From Rhodococcus sp. SMB37 (lineage in GTDB: Bacteria; Actinomycetota; Actinomycetes; Mycobacteriales; Mycobacteriaceae): a stretch of 64,000 bases of DNA. The notes under the pieces were generated by a model, which saw only the letters and a program-made list of their open reading frames with translations, searched no databases and was not told where the DNA came from. Position numbers and translations under genes: made by a program. Positions 1-7,948 of this stretch are shown piece after piece. The DNA lies in assembly GCF_004345605.1 (NCBI RefSeq), contig NZ_SLVY01000004.1:186001-250000 (forward strand). Reading direction: 5' to 3'. Each line of letters starts with the position of its first letter. Positions within the stretch are counted from its first letter, which is position 1.

Positions 1-1031
1 ACGATGCCGAACAGCGACGCCCCGGCTGTCACCGCGAGCAGGACCACGACGGCGTGCAGTTTCATGCTCTTCGATTGCAGCACCGGCTGCAGCACGTTCC
101 CCTCGATCTGCTGCACCGCGATGATCAGGATCAAGACGATGACCGCCGTGGTGAATCCGTTCGCAACCAGTGCGACCAGCACAGCGAGGGCGCCCGCGAC
201 GAACGCACCGACGATCGGAATGAACCCACCGATGAACGTCAGGATGGCGAGCACAGGGGCGAGGGGCACACCCAGGATGACGAGGCCGATACCGATGAAC
301 AACGCGTCGATGAAACTCACCAGTGCCTGAGTTCGGATGAATCCGCCGAGCGTGGACCACATCCGCATGAGCACCTCTTCGAGGTGACGACCCGCCCGGC
401 GACCGCTCACTGAGTGCAGCCACGGCAGGAACCTCGGACCGTCCTTGATGAAGAAGAACGTCAGCACGAGTACCAGGCCCAACGTGACCAACAGTGATCC
501 CGCTGTGCTTACCCCGGAGAACACGCCACCGGCAATCGAGGCGGCACTGCCTTGCACACGTTCGATGACGACGTGTACCGCGTTGTCGAGCTGTTCGTCC
601 TGCAGATTGATCGGTGGGCCCTGCACCCAGTCCTGCACGGTGTTGATGCCCTCGGTGGCCTTGTTCGCGAGGTCGGGAACCTGCGCCACGACGGACGGGA
701 CGATGCCGGCGATGATCCCGGCGACGACAGCGAAGAACAGCACCAGAGTCAGCCCGGCCGCTGCCGCGGGCGGAACCCCACGTTTGGTCATTCCCCGCGT
801 CGGCGGCCACAGGATGGTCGACACGACGATCGCGAGGGCGACCGGCAGGAGGATCACCCACATCTGCTCGATGATCCAGCCGAGCACCACCGCTGCAGCA
901 GCGATGAGAACCAGGCAGCCCGACCACTTCGCCAACCAGATTCCACCGACCCCGATCAAGGCCCCGCGATCGGGCTTGACGGCAGCCTTGTCGCCCGCCT
1001 TGTGGTCGGAGGTGTTCTTCGAGTCGCTCAA
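1..1031 (-). CDS. AI-2E family transporter, 3' end outside window
   Basis: Polytopic membrane protein of the AI-2E/PerM family, which export small molecules or act as cation antiporters; the substrate here is unknown. About 343 codons are visible and the gene continues past base 1, so the C-terminus is missing. After a charged N-terminus containing SDSKNTSDHK come two hydrophobic helices (WIIEQMWVILLPVALAIVV), a long extracytoplasmic stretch, then the family's C-terminal membrane block with FFFIKDGPRFLPWL, GGFIPIVGAFVAG and QQIEGNVLQPVLQ. The motif order matches the family. I chose the TTG at 1029-1031 because GGAAGGA lies 6 nt upstream; an in-frame ATG at 1050-1052 is the alternative and has no clear ribosome site. 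It is transcribed away from the lipoprotein gene that follows. Confidence 0.85.
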   Translation of the reverse strand, partial: MSDSKNTSDHKAGDKAAVKPDRGALIGVGGIWLAKWSGCLVLIAAAAVVLGWIIEQMWVILLPVALAIVVSTILWPPTRGMTKRGVPPAAAAGLTLVLFFAVVAGIIAGIVPSVVAQVPDLANKATEGINTVQDWVQGPPINLQDEQLDNAVHVVIERVQGSAASIAGGVFSGVSTAGSLLVTLGLVLVLTFFFIKDGPRFLPWLHSVSGRRAGRHLEEVLMRMWSTLGGFIRTQALVSFIDALFIGIGLVILGVPLAPVLAILTFIGGFIPIVGAFVAGALAVLVALVANGFTTAVIVLILIIAVQQIEGNVLQPVLQSKSMKLHAVVVLLAVTAGASLFGI

Positions 1032-1169
1032 CGGTGGTCCTTCCGCACGCATGTATTCATCGCCTCGATCGATATTCGCCAATCTACGGCCAGAGTGCAG
1101 GATCTGCCCTGGGTTGCGCGTTTGCCGGATACGCCCGTGTCCAGTGCGAACGCGTGGCATTCTCGACAT

Positions 1170-1643
1170 ATGTCGTTGTGCGTCGAGAGATCCCCTTTTC
1201 GCAGGGTTGTATGTGTGATCATCGCCATCGCATGTGCCGGAGTTCTCAGTGGGTGCGGCGAGGACGACTCGGCCACTTCGGAGGACGTGCGTACCTCGGC
1301 GGGTGTCGTGGTCACCTCCGTCCAGGACGGCGCGGAGGGTGCGGCTTCCTCCGTGCAGAGCGCGGCGTCCAGTGTCGCCGAACGGGCAGGGGACTGGTTC
1401 GACGACGCCAAACTCGGCGCATTCGTCACTGCGTTCCGTGCCGCCTACCCGAACCTGTCGGCCGACCGTGAAACCCAGTCGATCGAAACGATCGTCACCG
1501 AAACCTGCCCGCTTATCGAGAGCGGCGCCGACGACGCCGAGGTGAACGCGAAGGTCGGCGAACTCGCCACCAACGGCTCCGCAGAACCGACCGACGATCA
1601 GGCTGCGCGTATCGCCCAGTTGGTTCGGGTGGCGTGCGGATGA
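1170..1643 (+). CDS. putative lipoprotein, haemophore-like size
   Basis: 157-residue predicted lipoprotein of unknown function. A basic start (VERSPFRRVV) is followed by a hydrophobic segment ending in the lipobox LSGC at about residue 25, so the mature protein should be anchored outside the membrane by a lipidated cysteine. The mature part is small, Ala/Glu/Asp-rich and largely helical by composition, with two further cysteines (ETCPL and the C-terminal VRVACG) that could form a disulfide. It resembles the many short DUF732-like secreted proteins of Mycobacteriales, but I cannot assign a family firmly. It is divergent from the AI-2E gene and 36 bp upstream of ychF, so the two could be co-transcribed. 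Confidence 0.7.
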   Translation: MSLCVERSPFRRVVCVIIAIACAGVLSGCGEDDSATSEDVRTSAGVVVTSVQDGAEGAASSVQSAASSVAERAGDWFDDAKLGAFVTAFRAAYPNLSADRETQSIETIVTETCPLIESGADDAEVNAKVGELATNGSAEPTDDQAARIAQLVRVACG

Positions 1644-1679
1644 CGCGGCATCGCAAGGACCACGTAGACTCCTGATCCT

Positions 1680-2759
1680 GTGAGCCTTACCCTCGGAATC
1701 GTCGGACTTCCCAACGTCGGCAAGTCGACGCTCTTCAACGCGCTGACCAAGAACGATGTGCTTGCCGCGAACTACCCGTTCGCGACGATCGAGCCGAACG
1801 TCGGTGTCGTCGAACTGCCTGATCCGCGGCTGAATCGGCTCGCCGAGATCTTCGGTTCGCAGCGCATCCTTCCGGCCACCGTGTCGTTCGTCGACATCGC
1901 CGGGATCGTCAAGGGCGCGTCCGAAGGTGCCGGGCTCGGCAACAAGTTCCTCGCCAATATCCGCGAGGCCGACGCCATCTGCCAGGTCGTGCGCGTGTTC
2001 GCCGACGACGACGTCGTGCATGTCGACGGTCGCGTCGACCCGCTCGGCGACATCGAGATCATCGAGACCGAGCTCATCCTCGCTGACATCCAGACCCTCG
2101 AGAAGGCTGTGCCGCGCCTGGAGAAGGAAGCGAAGAAGAACAAGGAACTCAAGCCGCAGCATGAGGAAGCGCTCAAGGCGCAGGCCGTGCTCGACGAGGG
2201 CGACACCCTGTTCTCGAAGAAGGGCACGCTCGACTTCGGGTTGCTGCGCGAGCTCAATCTCATGACGACCAAGCCGTTCCTCTACGTTTTCAACGCTGAC
2301 GAGTCGGTGCTCACCGACGACGCGAAGAAGCAGGAACTGCGCGACGCCGTGTCGCCGGCCGACTGCGTGTTCCTCGACGCCAAGGTCGAGTCCGAGCTCA
2401 TCGAACTCGAACCCGACGAAGCGCAGGAACTGCTCGACTCGATCGGCCAGGACGAAGCCGGCCTGGATTCGCTCGCGCGCGTCGGCTTCCACACCCTCGG
2501 CCTACAGACCTACCTCACCGCAGGCCCCAAGGAAGCTCGCGCCTGGACCATCCCGCAGGGCGCGACCGCGCCGCAGGCGGCCGGTGTCATCCACTCCGAC
2601 TTCGAGCGCGGCTTCATCAAGGCCGAGATCGTGTCGTTCGCCGACCTCGACGACGCCGGTTCGATGGCCGAGGCCAAGTCGCGAGGCAAGGTGCGCATGG
2701 AGGGTAAGGACTACGTCATGGCCGATGGCGACGTGGTGGAGTTCCGATTTAACGTCTAG
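1680..2759 (+). CDS. ychF: redox-regulated ATPase YchF (OBG family)
   Basis: P-loop NTPase of the OBG family that binds ribosomes and prefers ATP over GTP. The 359-residue length is normal. The P-loop GLPNVGKST is at residues 9-17, and a switch region with DIAGIVKGAS and GAGLGNKF follows. The coiled-coil insertion (EKAVPRLEKEAKKNKEL) and a C-terminal TGS domain ending in VVEFRFNV are present, so the protein looks intact. The GTG start at 1680 gives the conserved N-terminus. The last 34 bases plus the ten after the stop (2726-2769) recur 958 bp downstream at 3684-3728. The codons CGA TTT used near the end here are AT-richer than CGG TTC in the distal copy, which suggests that this terminus was supplied by an inserted element. 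Confidence 0.97.
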   Translation: MSLTLGIVGLPNVGKSTLFNALTKNDVLAANYPFATIEPNVGVVELPDPRLNRLAEIFGSQRILPATVSFVDIAGIVKGASEGAGLGNKFLANIREADAICQVVRVFADDDVVHVDGRVDPLGDIEIIETELILADIQTLEKAVPRLEKEAKKNKELKPQHEEALKAQAVLDEGDTLFSKKGTLDFGLLRELNLMTTKPFLYVFNADESVLTDDAKKQELRDAVSPADCVFLDAKVESELIELEPDEAQELLDSIGQDEAGLDSLARVGFHTLGLQTYLTAGPKEARAWTIPQGATAPQAAGVIHSDFERGFIKAEIVSFADLDDAGSMAEAKSRGKVRMEGKDYVMADGDVVEFRFNV

Positions 2760-2769
2760 CGTTATTGAC
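2726..2769 (+). repeat. ychF 3'-end direct repeat, proximal copy (attL-like)
   Basis: The last codons of ychF, the stop and ten bases beyond it. Aligned with 3684-3728 it shows 41 matches in 45 columns: three substitutions and one single-base indel. The two copies are in the same orientation and enclose higBA and an acetyltransferase fragment. This is the geometry expected when an element recombines into the 3' end of a gene and restores that gene's reading frame. Confidence 0.85.
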
Positions 2770-2781
2770 GATGTGCGTTAT
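2760..2781 (+). promoter_or_regulatory. CGTTAT direct repeat before higB, candidate operator
   Basis: CGTTAT occurs at 2760-2765 and again at 2776-2781, 16 bp apart, in the 33-bp gap before the higB GTG. HigA antitoxins usually repress their own operon by binding repeats in this position. Function is inferred from location only. Confidence 0.35.
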
Positions 2782-2792
2782 ATGCTGGTCGT

Positions 2793-3074
2793 GTGATCAG
2801 GTCGTTCGGCAGCAAAGCCACCGAGCGCATCTGGCATGAGCAGTACGTCAAAGGCGTTGACCGGACGGTGCAGCGAGCGACCTTGCGGAAGCTCGAGTTG
2901 ATCCATGCGGCGAAGGATGTCGAGGACCTGAGGATCCCGCCGGGCAACCGGTTGGAGCGGCTGGCCGGCGACCGGCGCGGTCAGCACAGCATCCGAGTCA
3001 ACTCCCAATGGCGCATCTGCTTCGTCTGGAGAGAGGGAGGTGCAGATGATGTCGAACTCGTCGACTACCACTGA
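2793..3074 (+). CDS. higB: HigB-type toxin (RelE/ParE superfamily)
   Basis: 93-residue toxin of a type II toxin-antitoxin system. HigB proteins are ribosome-dependent mRNA endonucleases. The C-terminal half carries the family signature: PPGNRLERLAGDR, then GQHSIRVNSQWRICFVW and a terminal VELVDYH, with the basic and aromatic residues typical of the active face. Length is full. It starts at GTG 2793 and overlaps the antitoxin gene by 29 bp, in the toxin-first order usual for higBA. The pair lies inside the ychF-end duplication, so it is likely mobile cargo and may stabilise the insertion. Confidence 0.93.
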   Translation: MIRSFGSKATERIWHEQYVKGVDRTVQRATLRKLELIHAAKDVEDLRIPPGNRLERLAGDRRGQHSIRVNSQWRICFVWREGGADDVELVDYH

Positions 3075-3369
3075 AACGGAGTTGATCGCGCCGATCCATC
3101 CGGGAGAGATCCTGATGGAGGACTTCATCGAGGGCTTCGGTATCACGCAGAACAAGCTCGCCGTGTCGATCGGCGTCCCGCCGCGGCGGATCAATGAGAT
3201 TGTGCACGGCAAGCGGGGCATTACAGCTGACACGGCGATCCGGCTGGCGCGGTACTTCGGGACGTCCGAGGAGTTCTGGATGAACCTGCAGTCGAACTAC
3301 GAGCTGCGGCTCGAGCGGCGTGTGCTGCGTGACAAGGTCGCGGCGATTACGCCGCTGCAGGTCGCGTGA
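3046..3369 (+). CDS. higA: HigA-type antitoxin, XRE DNA-binding protein
   Basis: 107-residue antitoxin that should bind and neutralise HigB and repress the operon. It has the hallmark start PIHPGEILMEDF, a helix-turn-helix (QNKLAVSIGVPPRRINEIV), then GKRGITADTAIRLARYFG and FWMNLQSNYELR, all characteristic of HigA. The start is ambiguous. GGAGG at 3036-3040 suits ATG 3046 (5 nt) or ATG 3049 (8 nt); an upstream GTG at 3040 lies within the ribosome site and is less likely. The gene lies inside the 3' end of higB, so the two are translationally coupled. No integrase accompanies it. Confidence 0.93.
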   Translation: MMSNSSTTTETELIAPIHPGEILMEDFIEGFGITQNKLAVSIGVPPRRINEIVHGKRGITADTAIRLARYFGTSEEFWMNLQSNYELRLERRVLRDKVAAITPLQVA

Positions 3370-3393
3370 GCGACTTGCCATCGACGCGCCTAG

Positions 3394-3717
3394 CGTGAAG
3401 CCGAGTGGCTGATCGCCGGGCTGACGGTCATTCCTAAGGCGCGCCGGCAGAAGGTCGCGGCCCGGCTGCTGAGCCAGGTGCTCCGAGATGCCTCGAAGCG
3501 AGCGCCCGGAGAGTCGATCTTCAGCGTAATCAACGCCAGGAGCCTCGCGTCGATCAATCTGCACCTGGAGCTGGGGTTCGTCGAGGCGTGGCGGTCGGCA
3601 CGCTATGCGGGGATCGAGTTCACCGGCGGTGAGGGGGTGCTGTTGAGGCACGCGCGACCCCGGGTGTCAGAGGTTGATATGTGTGGCGACGCGGTGGAGT
3701 TCCGGTTCAACGTCTAG
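3394..3717 (+). pseudogene. truncated GNAT acetyltransferase fused to a duplicated YchF C-terminus
   Basis: Only the C-terminal half of a GNAT-fold N-acetyltransferase remains. Reading from just after a stop at 3391-3393 gives AEWLIAGLTVIPKARRQKVAARLL, which is the acetyl-CoA-binding strand and loop, then NARSLASINLHLELGF, the conserved second half. The N-terminal half is absent and there is no proper start. The same frame ends in GDAVEFRFNV, which is the YchF C-terminal decapeptide with one change. The fusion arises because the fragment abuts the second copy of the ychF end. A short product could start at GTG 3478, but it would lack the cofactor site, so I regard this as a remnant. Confidence 0.8.
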
Positions 3718-3728
3718 CAGTTATTGAC
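3684..3728 (+). repeat. ychF 3'-end direct repeat, distal copy (attR-like)
   Basis: Second copy of the ychF terminus, stop codon and following bases (partner at 2726-2769). It uses CGG TTC where the proximal copy has CGA TTT, so it looks more like the host's codon use. It may therefore be the original chromosomal gene end displaced by the insertion. Downstream the sequence returns to ordinary chromosome. Confidence 0.8.
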
Positions 3729-3906
3729 TGCCGATTCGGCAGGCGGTCGACTTGCATCGGCTGCTCGGGACGTCGCAGGTCGACGCCCGGTCGCCGTCGC
3801 GCGAGAACGAGATCGCACTCCGGCAACAGCACGTCGGTCGTCTCCACCACGAACGACGCGAAGTACCGGCCCGCCGCGTCCTTCAGCCGGCTGAGCGGTT
3901 ACGCCG
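3729..3906 (-). other. unassigned stretch, possible gene-end remnant
   Basis: This stretch lies between the distal repeat and the ABC exporter gene. Leftwards from about 3900 an open frame without a start reads RLKDAAGRYFASFVV and then TTDVLLPECDLVLARRR, ending at a TGA near 3704. It has coding-like composition, but I do not recognise it. It could be the C-terminal remnant of a gene truncated by the neighbouring insertion, or chance in GC-rich DNA. Confidence 0.25.
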
Positions 3907-5793
3907 TCACACCCGAGTGTGCGAGATCGGGGTCGGAATCTCTGCGGTGTGGCCGCCAACCACCTCCGCGTCCGCGGCACCGTGACCGACGTTGCCGACC
4001 TCGTGTCGGCCGGCAGTCCATGCGGACCACAATCGGTGGTAGATACCGCCACGAGCGAGCAACTGATCATGGGTGCCCTGTTCCACGACCTGACCCGAGT
4101 CCATGACGAGGATGTTGTCAGCGCTCGCCGCCTGGTCCAAGCGGTGCGCCACCACCAGGGCCGAACGATCACGGGTCACCCTGTCGGCTGCATCTTCCAA
4201 TGCCCCCGCCCCAACCGAGCCCGCCTCGGCGGTCGCCTCGTCCATGATGACGACGGCCGGGTCGAGAAGCAGGACACGAGCCAGTGCCAGTTGCTGTGCA
4301 GCCACAGGATCCAGCTGGATGCCCCGCGCGCCGACCACCGCGTCGAGGCCCTGAGCAAGACGATCGAACCACGGGCGCGCATGAACCAGGTCGAGTGCCG
4401 AAAGGAGTTCTGCATCGGTGGCATCGGGCTTGGCGAGAATCATGTCCTGGCGCAGGGTTCCGGAGAAGACATGCACCTCCTGGCTGACCATGGCGAGACG
4501 GGCGATGCGTTCACGGTCGGACAGCGACGACACGGGGTATCCGTCGACGAGCACCTCACCCGCGTCGGGTACACGTAATCCCGCTACCAGCGCTGCCACC
4601 GTGGTCTTTCCGGCTCCGGACGCGCCGACAATGGCGACGGTCTCGCCCGGGTCGATGGTGACATCGATATTGCGTACGGCCCATGCTTCGCTGTAGCTGA
4701 AGCTGACGTCGCGCAGCTCGACCCGACCCCGCGGAGCATCGGCACCGCTGTCGGGTACCGGCACCGGCGGGTCGGTGACCACACCCACGACGCGTGCCAG
4801 TGAGGCGTACCCGGACTGTACGACGTCGAGCACACGCATGAACGTGTTCAAGGGACCACGCAACCGGATGATCATGAGCACCGCCCCGGTCACGGCACCT
4901 ACTGTGAGGGCGTCGGTGGACACCAGGTGGTATCCCACCGACAGCGCGATCGTCAGCATGAGGAACTCGGCACCGAGCATCCACGCGTTGAGGCCGAGCA
5001 TGGTGGTGCGGGCCCTGATGCCTTTGCGGACCACACCCCACGAGGCGTTCTCGATCTCGGTGTGCATGCGGTCCTCCATCGAGAACGCACGCACCGTCGC
5101 ACGACCCCGGATGGCCTCCAGCACGCGGCGGGCGCGCTCGGCCATGGCAGCGCGTTCGTCGGCGTAGCGCTCGGGAGCCTTGGCGAGGTAGCGGTGCGCG
5201 GCGAAGTAGTACACCGGCGCGACGAGCACCGGGATGATCAGGAACTGCCAGTCCAGCGCGAACAGGGCGATGACGGTGGCGATGACCGTGAACAACGAGG
5301 TGGACAGCGTCGGCACGGTCTCGGTGACGGCGGCAGACAGCTCGGCAACATCGTCGGTGGAACGGCTGACCAGATCCCCTGTGCCGGCATCCTCGACTCG
5401 GTGGGTGGGCAATCCCAGAGCGGTGCCGACCATGTCCTGGCGCAGGTTCGCGATCACGCGCTCGGACAGCCGCGCCACCAGATAGAAGCCACAGGCGCTC
5501 ATGACCGCGCCGGCGATCGCTGCGGAAATCAGACCGGCGCCGATCGGCCACAGTGATTGCTGGGTGTGTCCCATCACCACGTCCACGATCCGGCCCATCA
5601 GCTGTGGAACCAGCACACCGGCATAGGCGCCGAGCCCGAGCAGGACGAGTGCGAGCAGGAACAGCAGCTTCGCGTGGCGGACCCGGCCCAACTGACGCGT
5701 CACCTCACGCCGCACCTGCCTCAGCGTGGCCAGAGGGAATCGAAGAGCGGTGTCGGCCTTGACCGGTGGGGTCGTGCTCGTCGGCGAACTCAT
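3907..5793 (-). CDS. ABC exporter half-transporter, catalytic-Walker subunit
   Basis: 628-residue half-transporter with an N-terminal six-helix exporter domain (LLFLLALVLLGLGAYAGVLV onward) and a C-terminal ATPase domain. The ATPase has an intact Walker A (GASGAGKTT), Q-loop (VSQEVHVF), Walker B with catalytic glutamate (VVIMDEAT) and H-loop (VVAHRL). The signature is lost, however: LSGGQ is replaced by LDPVAAQQ, and the D-loop reads AEAGS. It therefore needs a partner's signature to hydrolyse ATP, and the upstream gene encodes exactly that. The start ATG 5791-5793 overlaps the partner's stop as ATGA, so production is coupled. An in-frame upstream extension exists but lies inside the partner gene. 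The substrate is unknown; lipids, drugs or siderophores are typical. Confidence 0.92.
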   Translation of the reverse strand: MSSPTSTTPPVKADTALRFPLATLRQVRREVTRQLGRVRHAKLLFLLALVLLGLGAYAGVLVPQLMGRIVDVVMGHTQQSLWPIGAGLISAAIAGAVMSACGFYLVARLSERVIANLRQDMVGTALGLPTHRVEDAGTGDLVSRSTDDVAELSAAVTETVPTLSTSLFTVIATVIALFALDWQFLIIPVLVAPVYYFAAHRYLAKAPERYADERAAMAERARRVLEAIRGRATVRAFSMEDRMHTEIENASWGVVRKGIRARTTMLGLNAWMLGAEFLMLTIALSVGYHLVSTDALTVGAVTGAVLMIIRLRGPLNTFMRVLDVVQSGYASLARVVGVVTDPPVPVPDSGADAPRGRVELRDVSFSYSEAWAVRNIDVTIDPGETVAIVGASGAGKTTVAALVAGLRVPDAGEVLVDGYPVSSLSDRERIARLAMVSQEVHVFSGTLRQDMILAKPDATDAELLSALDLVHARPWFDRLAQGLDAVVGARGIQLDPVAAQQLALARVLLLDPAVVIMDEATAEAGSVGAGALEDAADRVTRDRSALVVAHRLDQAASADNILVMDSGQVVEQGTHDQLLARGGIYHRLWSAWTAGRHEVGNVGHGAADAEVVGGHTAEIPTPISHTRV

Positions 5794-7460
5794 ACGGCGG
5801 CCCCTGCCAGTAGTTCCTCGGCTGTGGCCCTCAGATCCTCCACACTCAGGTGGGTGGCCGCGACAGCGTTCCATGCCGGTGCCTCGGCGAGCACGAGCGT
5901 GATCTTGCCCGCCCGCTGGTGGGACACCCGTTCGGCGATGTTCTGCTCCGTCACCGAGTCCACCGCGGTGGTCGGATCCTGTAACACGAGGACCTCGGGA
6001 TCGAAGGCGATGGCGCGCGCCAGGGCCACGCGCTGACGCTGACCGCCGGACAGCATGCGTCCGTTTTCGCCTACGCGCTTGTCGGGGCCTTCCGGAATGT
6101 CGTCGCAGCAGGCGACGCGGAGTGCCTCCTCGGCAGTGGCCCGGTCCGGGTAGACGTTGTCGGCGACGCTGCCGTCGAACAGGTCCGCCGCGTGCGGGAC
6201 GACGATCACCTTGCTCCGGGGCAGCGACTCCAGTTGGGAGATCAGCCCGCGGTCGGTGCCGCGTACCACGGTGAGGCCGGTCGGCAGGGTCTCCATGAAC
6301 CGGGCGGCTCTGGCGGCGTCGACCTCGGTGGTGCGTTCGAAGCCTGCACCGAGAACCTCTCGGATTCGCCGTCCGGATGCCTCGGCCGAGGCCCAGCGCG
6401 AGGCGAGGTTCCTGCCGAACATCGTCATCGGAGTGATGAGGAACTGGGTCAGTCCGACGACCGTGATGAGTTCGCCGATGGTCACGTGTCCGTTGAGTGC
6501 GAGCACTCCGGTGGCGATGCCGAGGGCGGAGACGAAGATCGCACCGGCCGCTTCGGTGGCACCGTTGAGGCTCGCTTCGGCCGCATTGGCGCGAATGGTC
6601 TTGTGATAGGCGATATCCGAGACCTCGTCATAACGACGCCGGACAGTGACGATCGCACCCAGACCCTTGAGGATGCGCAATCCCTGCACCACATCCGTGG
6701 CGGTCGCCGCAGCCTGCGCGATCGCTTGCTGACGTGCCACCGAACGGCTCTGAAGTGGGCGGGCCACCCGGAGGGCCACGACCACGAGGAGGGGGCCACC
6801 AATGAGGGTGGCCAGGCTCAGCCAGGGATTGATGGTGAACATCATGATGGCGCCGTAGGTGATGGCCGCCGCCTCGGCCACCGGCATGACCGTCATCATC
6901 ACGATATCGCCGACCCGGCTGGTGTCGGACGACGCGATCGACAGCAAGCCGCCGGCGGTGCGCTCGCGGCCGGCGAACCCACGCGGATCCTGGATGCGGT
7001 CGGTGACCATGGTGCGCAGATCATGGCTGACCAGCTGTTGGCTGCGGATCAGCATGAAGCGTGCAATCCAGTTCACGCCGATGGCGAGCACGAAGAGAAA
7101 GCCCAGAATCAGAATCCAGAATCCCAGTCGGTGGGGTGACGAGGTGGCGATGGCTTCATCCACAGCCCGCCCCACGACGACGGGCGTGAGACCGTTGCAG
7201 ACGAAGGAGACCGCCATGCCGACCGAAGCCACGAAGCTCCACGGCCGCTGCGAGAGCGCAACCTTCAGCGTCCACCCTCGTGCGTCGAGAGCAGGCATCT
7301 TGGACTTTCGCGCACCCGGCCCGGGTAGCGCCGAATAATCGACAACACTTCCCTGGTCGGAGGCCTCAGAAACGTCGAGCACAAGCGCAGATATTACAGC
7401 CGGACAACCGTAGCCCGGCTGTCGCTCCGCCTCTGGGGGTACAACGCGTGGACGTATCAT
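5790..7460 (-). CDS. ABC exporter half-transporter, signature-only subunit
   Basis: 556-residue partner of the downstream half-transporter, with an exporter-type membrane domain from about residue 70. Its ATPase domain is strongly degenerate. No Walker A can be found (the region reads PTGLTVVRGTDRGLISQ), the Q-loop glutamine is His (VVPHAADLF), Walker B is LVLQDPT (Asp to Gln, Glu to Asp) and the H-loop is LVLAEAP. In contrast the signature LSGGQRQR and D-loop TTAVDS are canonical. In a heterodimer it would donate only the signature, leaving one working site. The domain is shortened, as its N-terminal ATP-binding part is mostly missing. The start is uncertain: ATG 7460 is the longest, and ATG 7298 (MPALDARGW) would still keep all helices. 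Confidence 0.88.
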   Translation of the reverse strand: MIRPRVVPPEAERQPGYGCPAVISALVLDVSEASDQGSVVDYSALPGPGARKSKMPALDARGWTLKVALSQRPWSFVASVGMAVSFVCNGLTPVVVGRAVDEAIATSSPHRLGFWILILGFLFVLAIGVNWIARFMLIRSQQLVSHDLRTMVTDRIQDPRGFAGRERTAGGLLSIASSDTSRVGDIVMMTVMPVAEAAAITYGAIMMFTINPWLSLATLIGGPLLVVVALRVARPLQSRSVARQQAIAQAAATATDVVQGLRILKGLGAIVTVRRRYDEVSDIAYHKTIRANAAEASLNGATEAAGAIFVSALGIATGVLALNGHVTIGELITVVGLTQFLITPMTMFGRNLASRWASAEASGRRIREVLGAGFERTTEVDAARAARFMETLPTGLTVVRGTDRGLISQLESLPRSKVIVVPHAADLFDGSVADNVYPDRATAEEALRVACCDDIPEGPDKRVGENGRMLSGGQRQRVALARAIAFDPEVLVLQDPTTAVDSVTEQNIAERVSHQRAGKITLVLAEAPAWNAVAATHLSVEDLRATAEELLAGAAV

Positions 7461-7577
7461 CGCGTTCTTGGGGGGACGTGCGGTGAGGCCAGTCGACTGC
7501 TGGGTCGGCTCGGCCCTCTCAACACTGATTTCCCAAGTGGACGGGCCTTCTGGGTGATGTGATAGCGTCCCGTTCTT

Positions 7578-7937
7578 ATGTCAGATCAGCTTCCGCCGTG
7601 CCCCGTCTGTGCCAGCGAGTTCACCTATGAGACCGGCGCGTTGTTGACATGTCCGATGTGTGGTCACGAGTGGTCCACAGACGGCGAGGTGCAGGTCGAT
7701 AATGCCGAGCGCGTCGTCAAGGATGCTGTCGGCAACGTGCTTGCCGACGGCGACACCGTCCACATCGTGAAAGACCTCAAGGTCAAGGGTGCAGGCGGCG
7801 GGGTCGTGAAGATGGGCACGAAGGTACGCGGAATCCGGTTGATCACCGATGGAGTGGGTGACCACGATATCGATGCGAAGGTGCCGGGATTCGGTCAGAT
7901 GCAGCTGAAGTCCAGCGTGGTGAAGAAGGTCGTCTGA
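7578..7937 (+). CDS. yjdM: YjdM/PhnA family zinc-ribbon protein
   Basis: 119-residue protein of the YjdM (formerly PhnA) family. An N-terminal zinc ribbon with two CxxC pairs (CPVC and CPMC) is followed by the conserved core LADGDTVHIVKDLKVKG, with GTKVRGIRL and VPGFGQMQLKS near the end. The family name comes from its location near phosphonate genes in E. coli, but phosphonate breakdown is not its established role; its molecular function is uncertain. Length and motifs are complete. A TAGCGT box 9 nt before the ATG suggests a very short or absent leader. It stands alone between the ABC exporter, which runs the other way, and a convergent pseudouridine synthase. Confidence 0.92.
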   Translation: MSDQLPPCPVCASEFTYETGALLTCPMCGHEWSTDGEVQVDNAERVVKDAVGNVLADGDTVHIVKDLKVKGAGGGVVKMGTKVRGIRLITDGVGDHDIDAKVPGFGQMQLKSSVVKKVV

Positions 7938-7948
7938 ATGCCCCCGAG

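Noticed and set aside
552-1169. Upstream part of the lipoprotein frame
   Set aside because: It is antisense to the AI-2E transporter. The signal peptide and lipobox fix the start at 1170.
6192-7139. Long plus-strand frame of 315 codons
   Set aside because: It is antisense to the ABC exporter gene, and its His/Asp/Gln-rich, low-complexity composition is typical of antisense frames in GC-rich genes.
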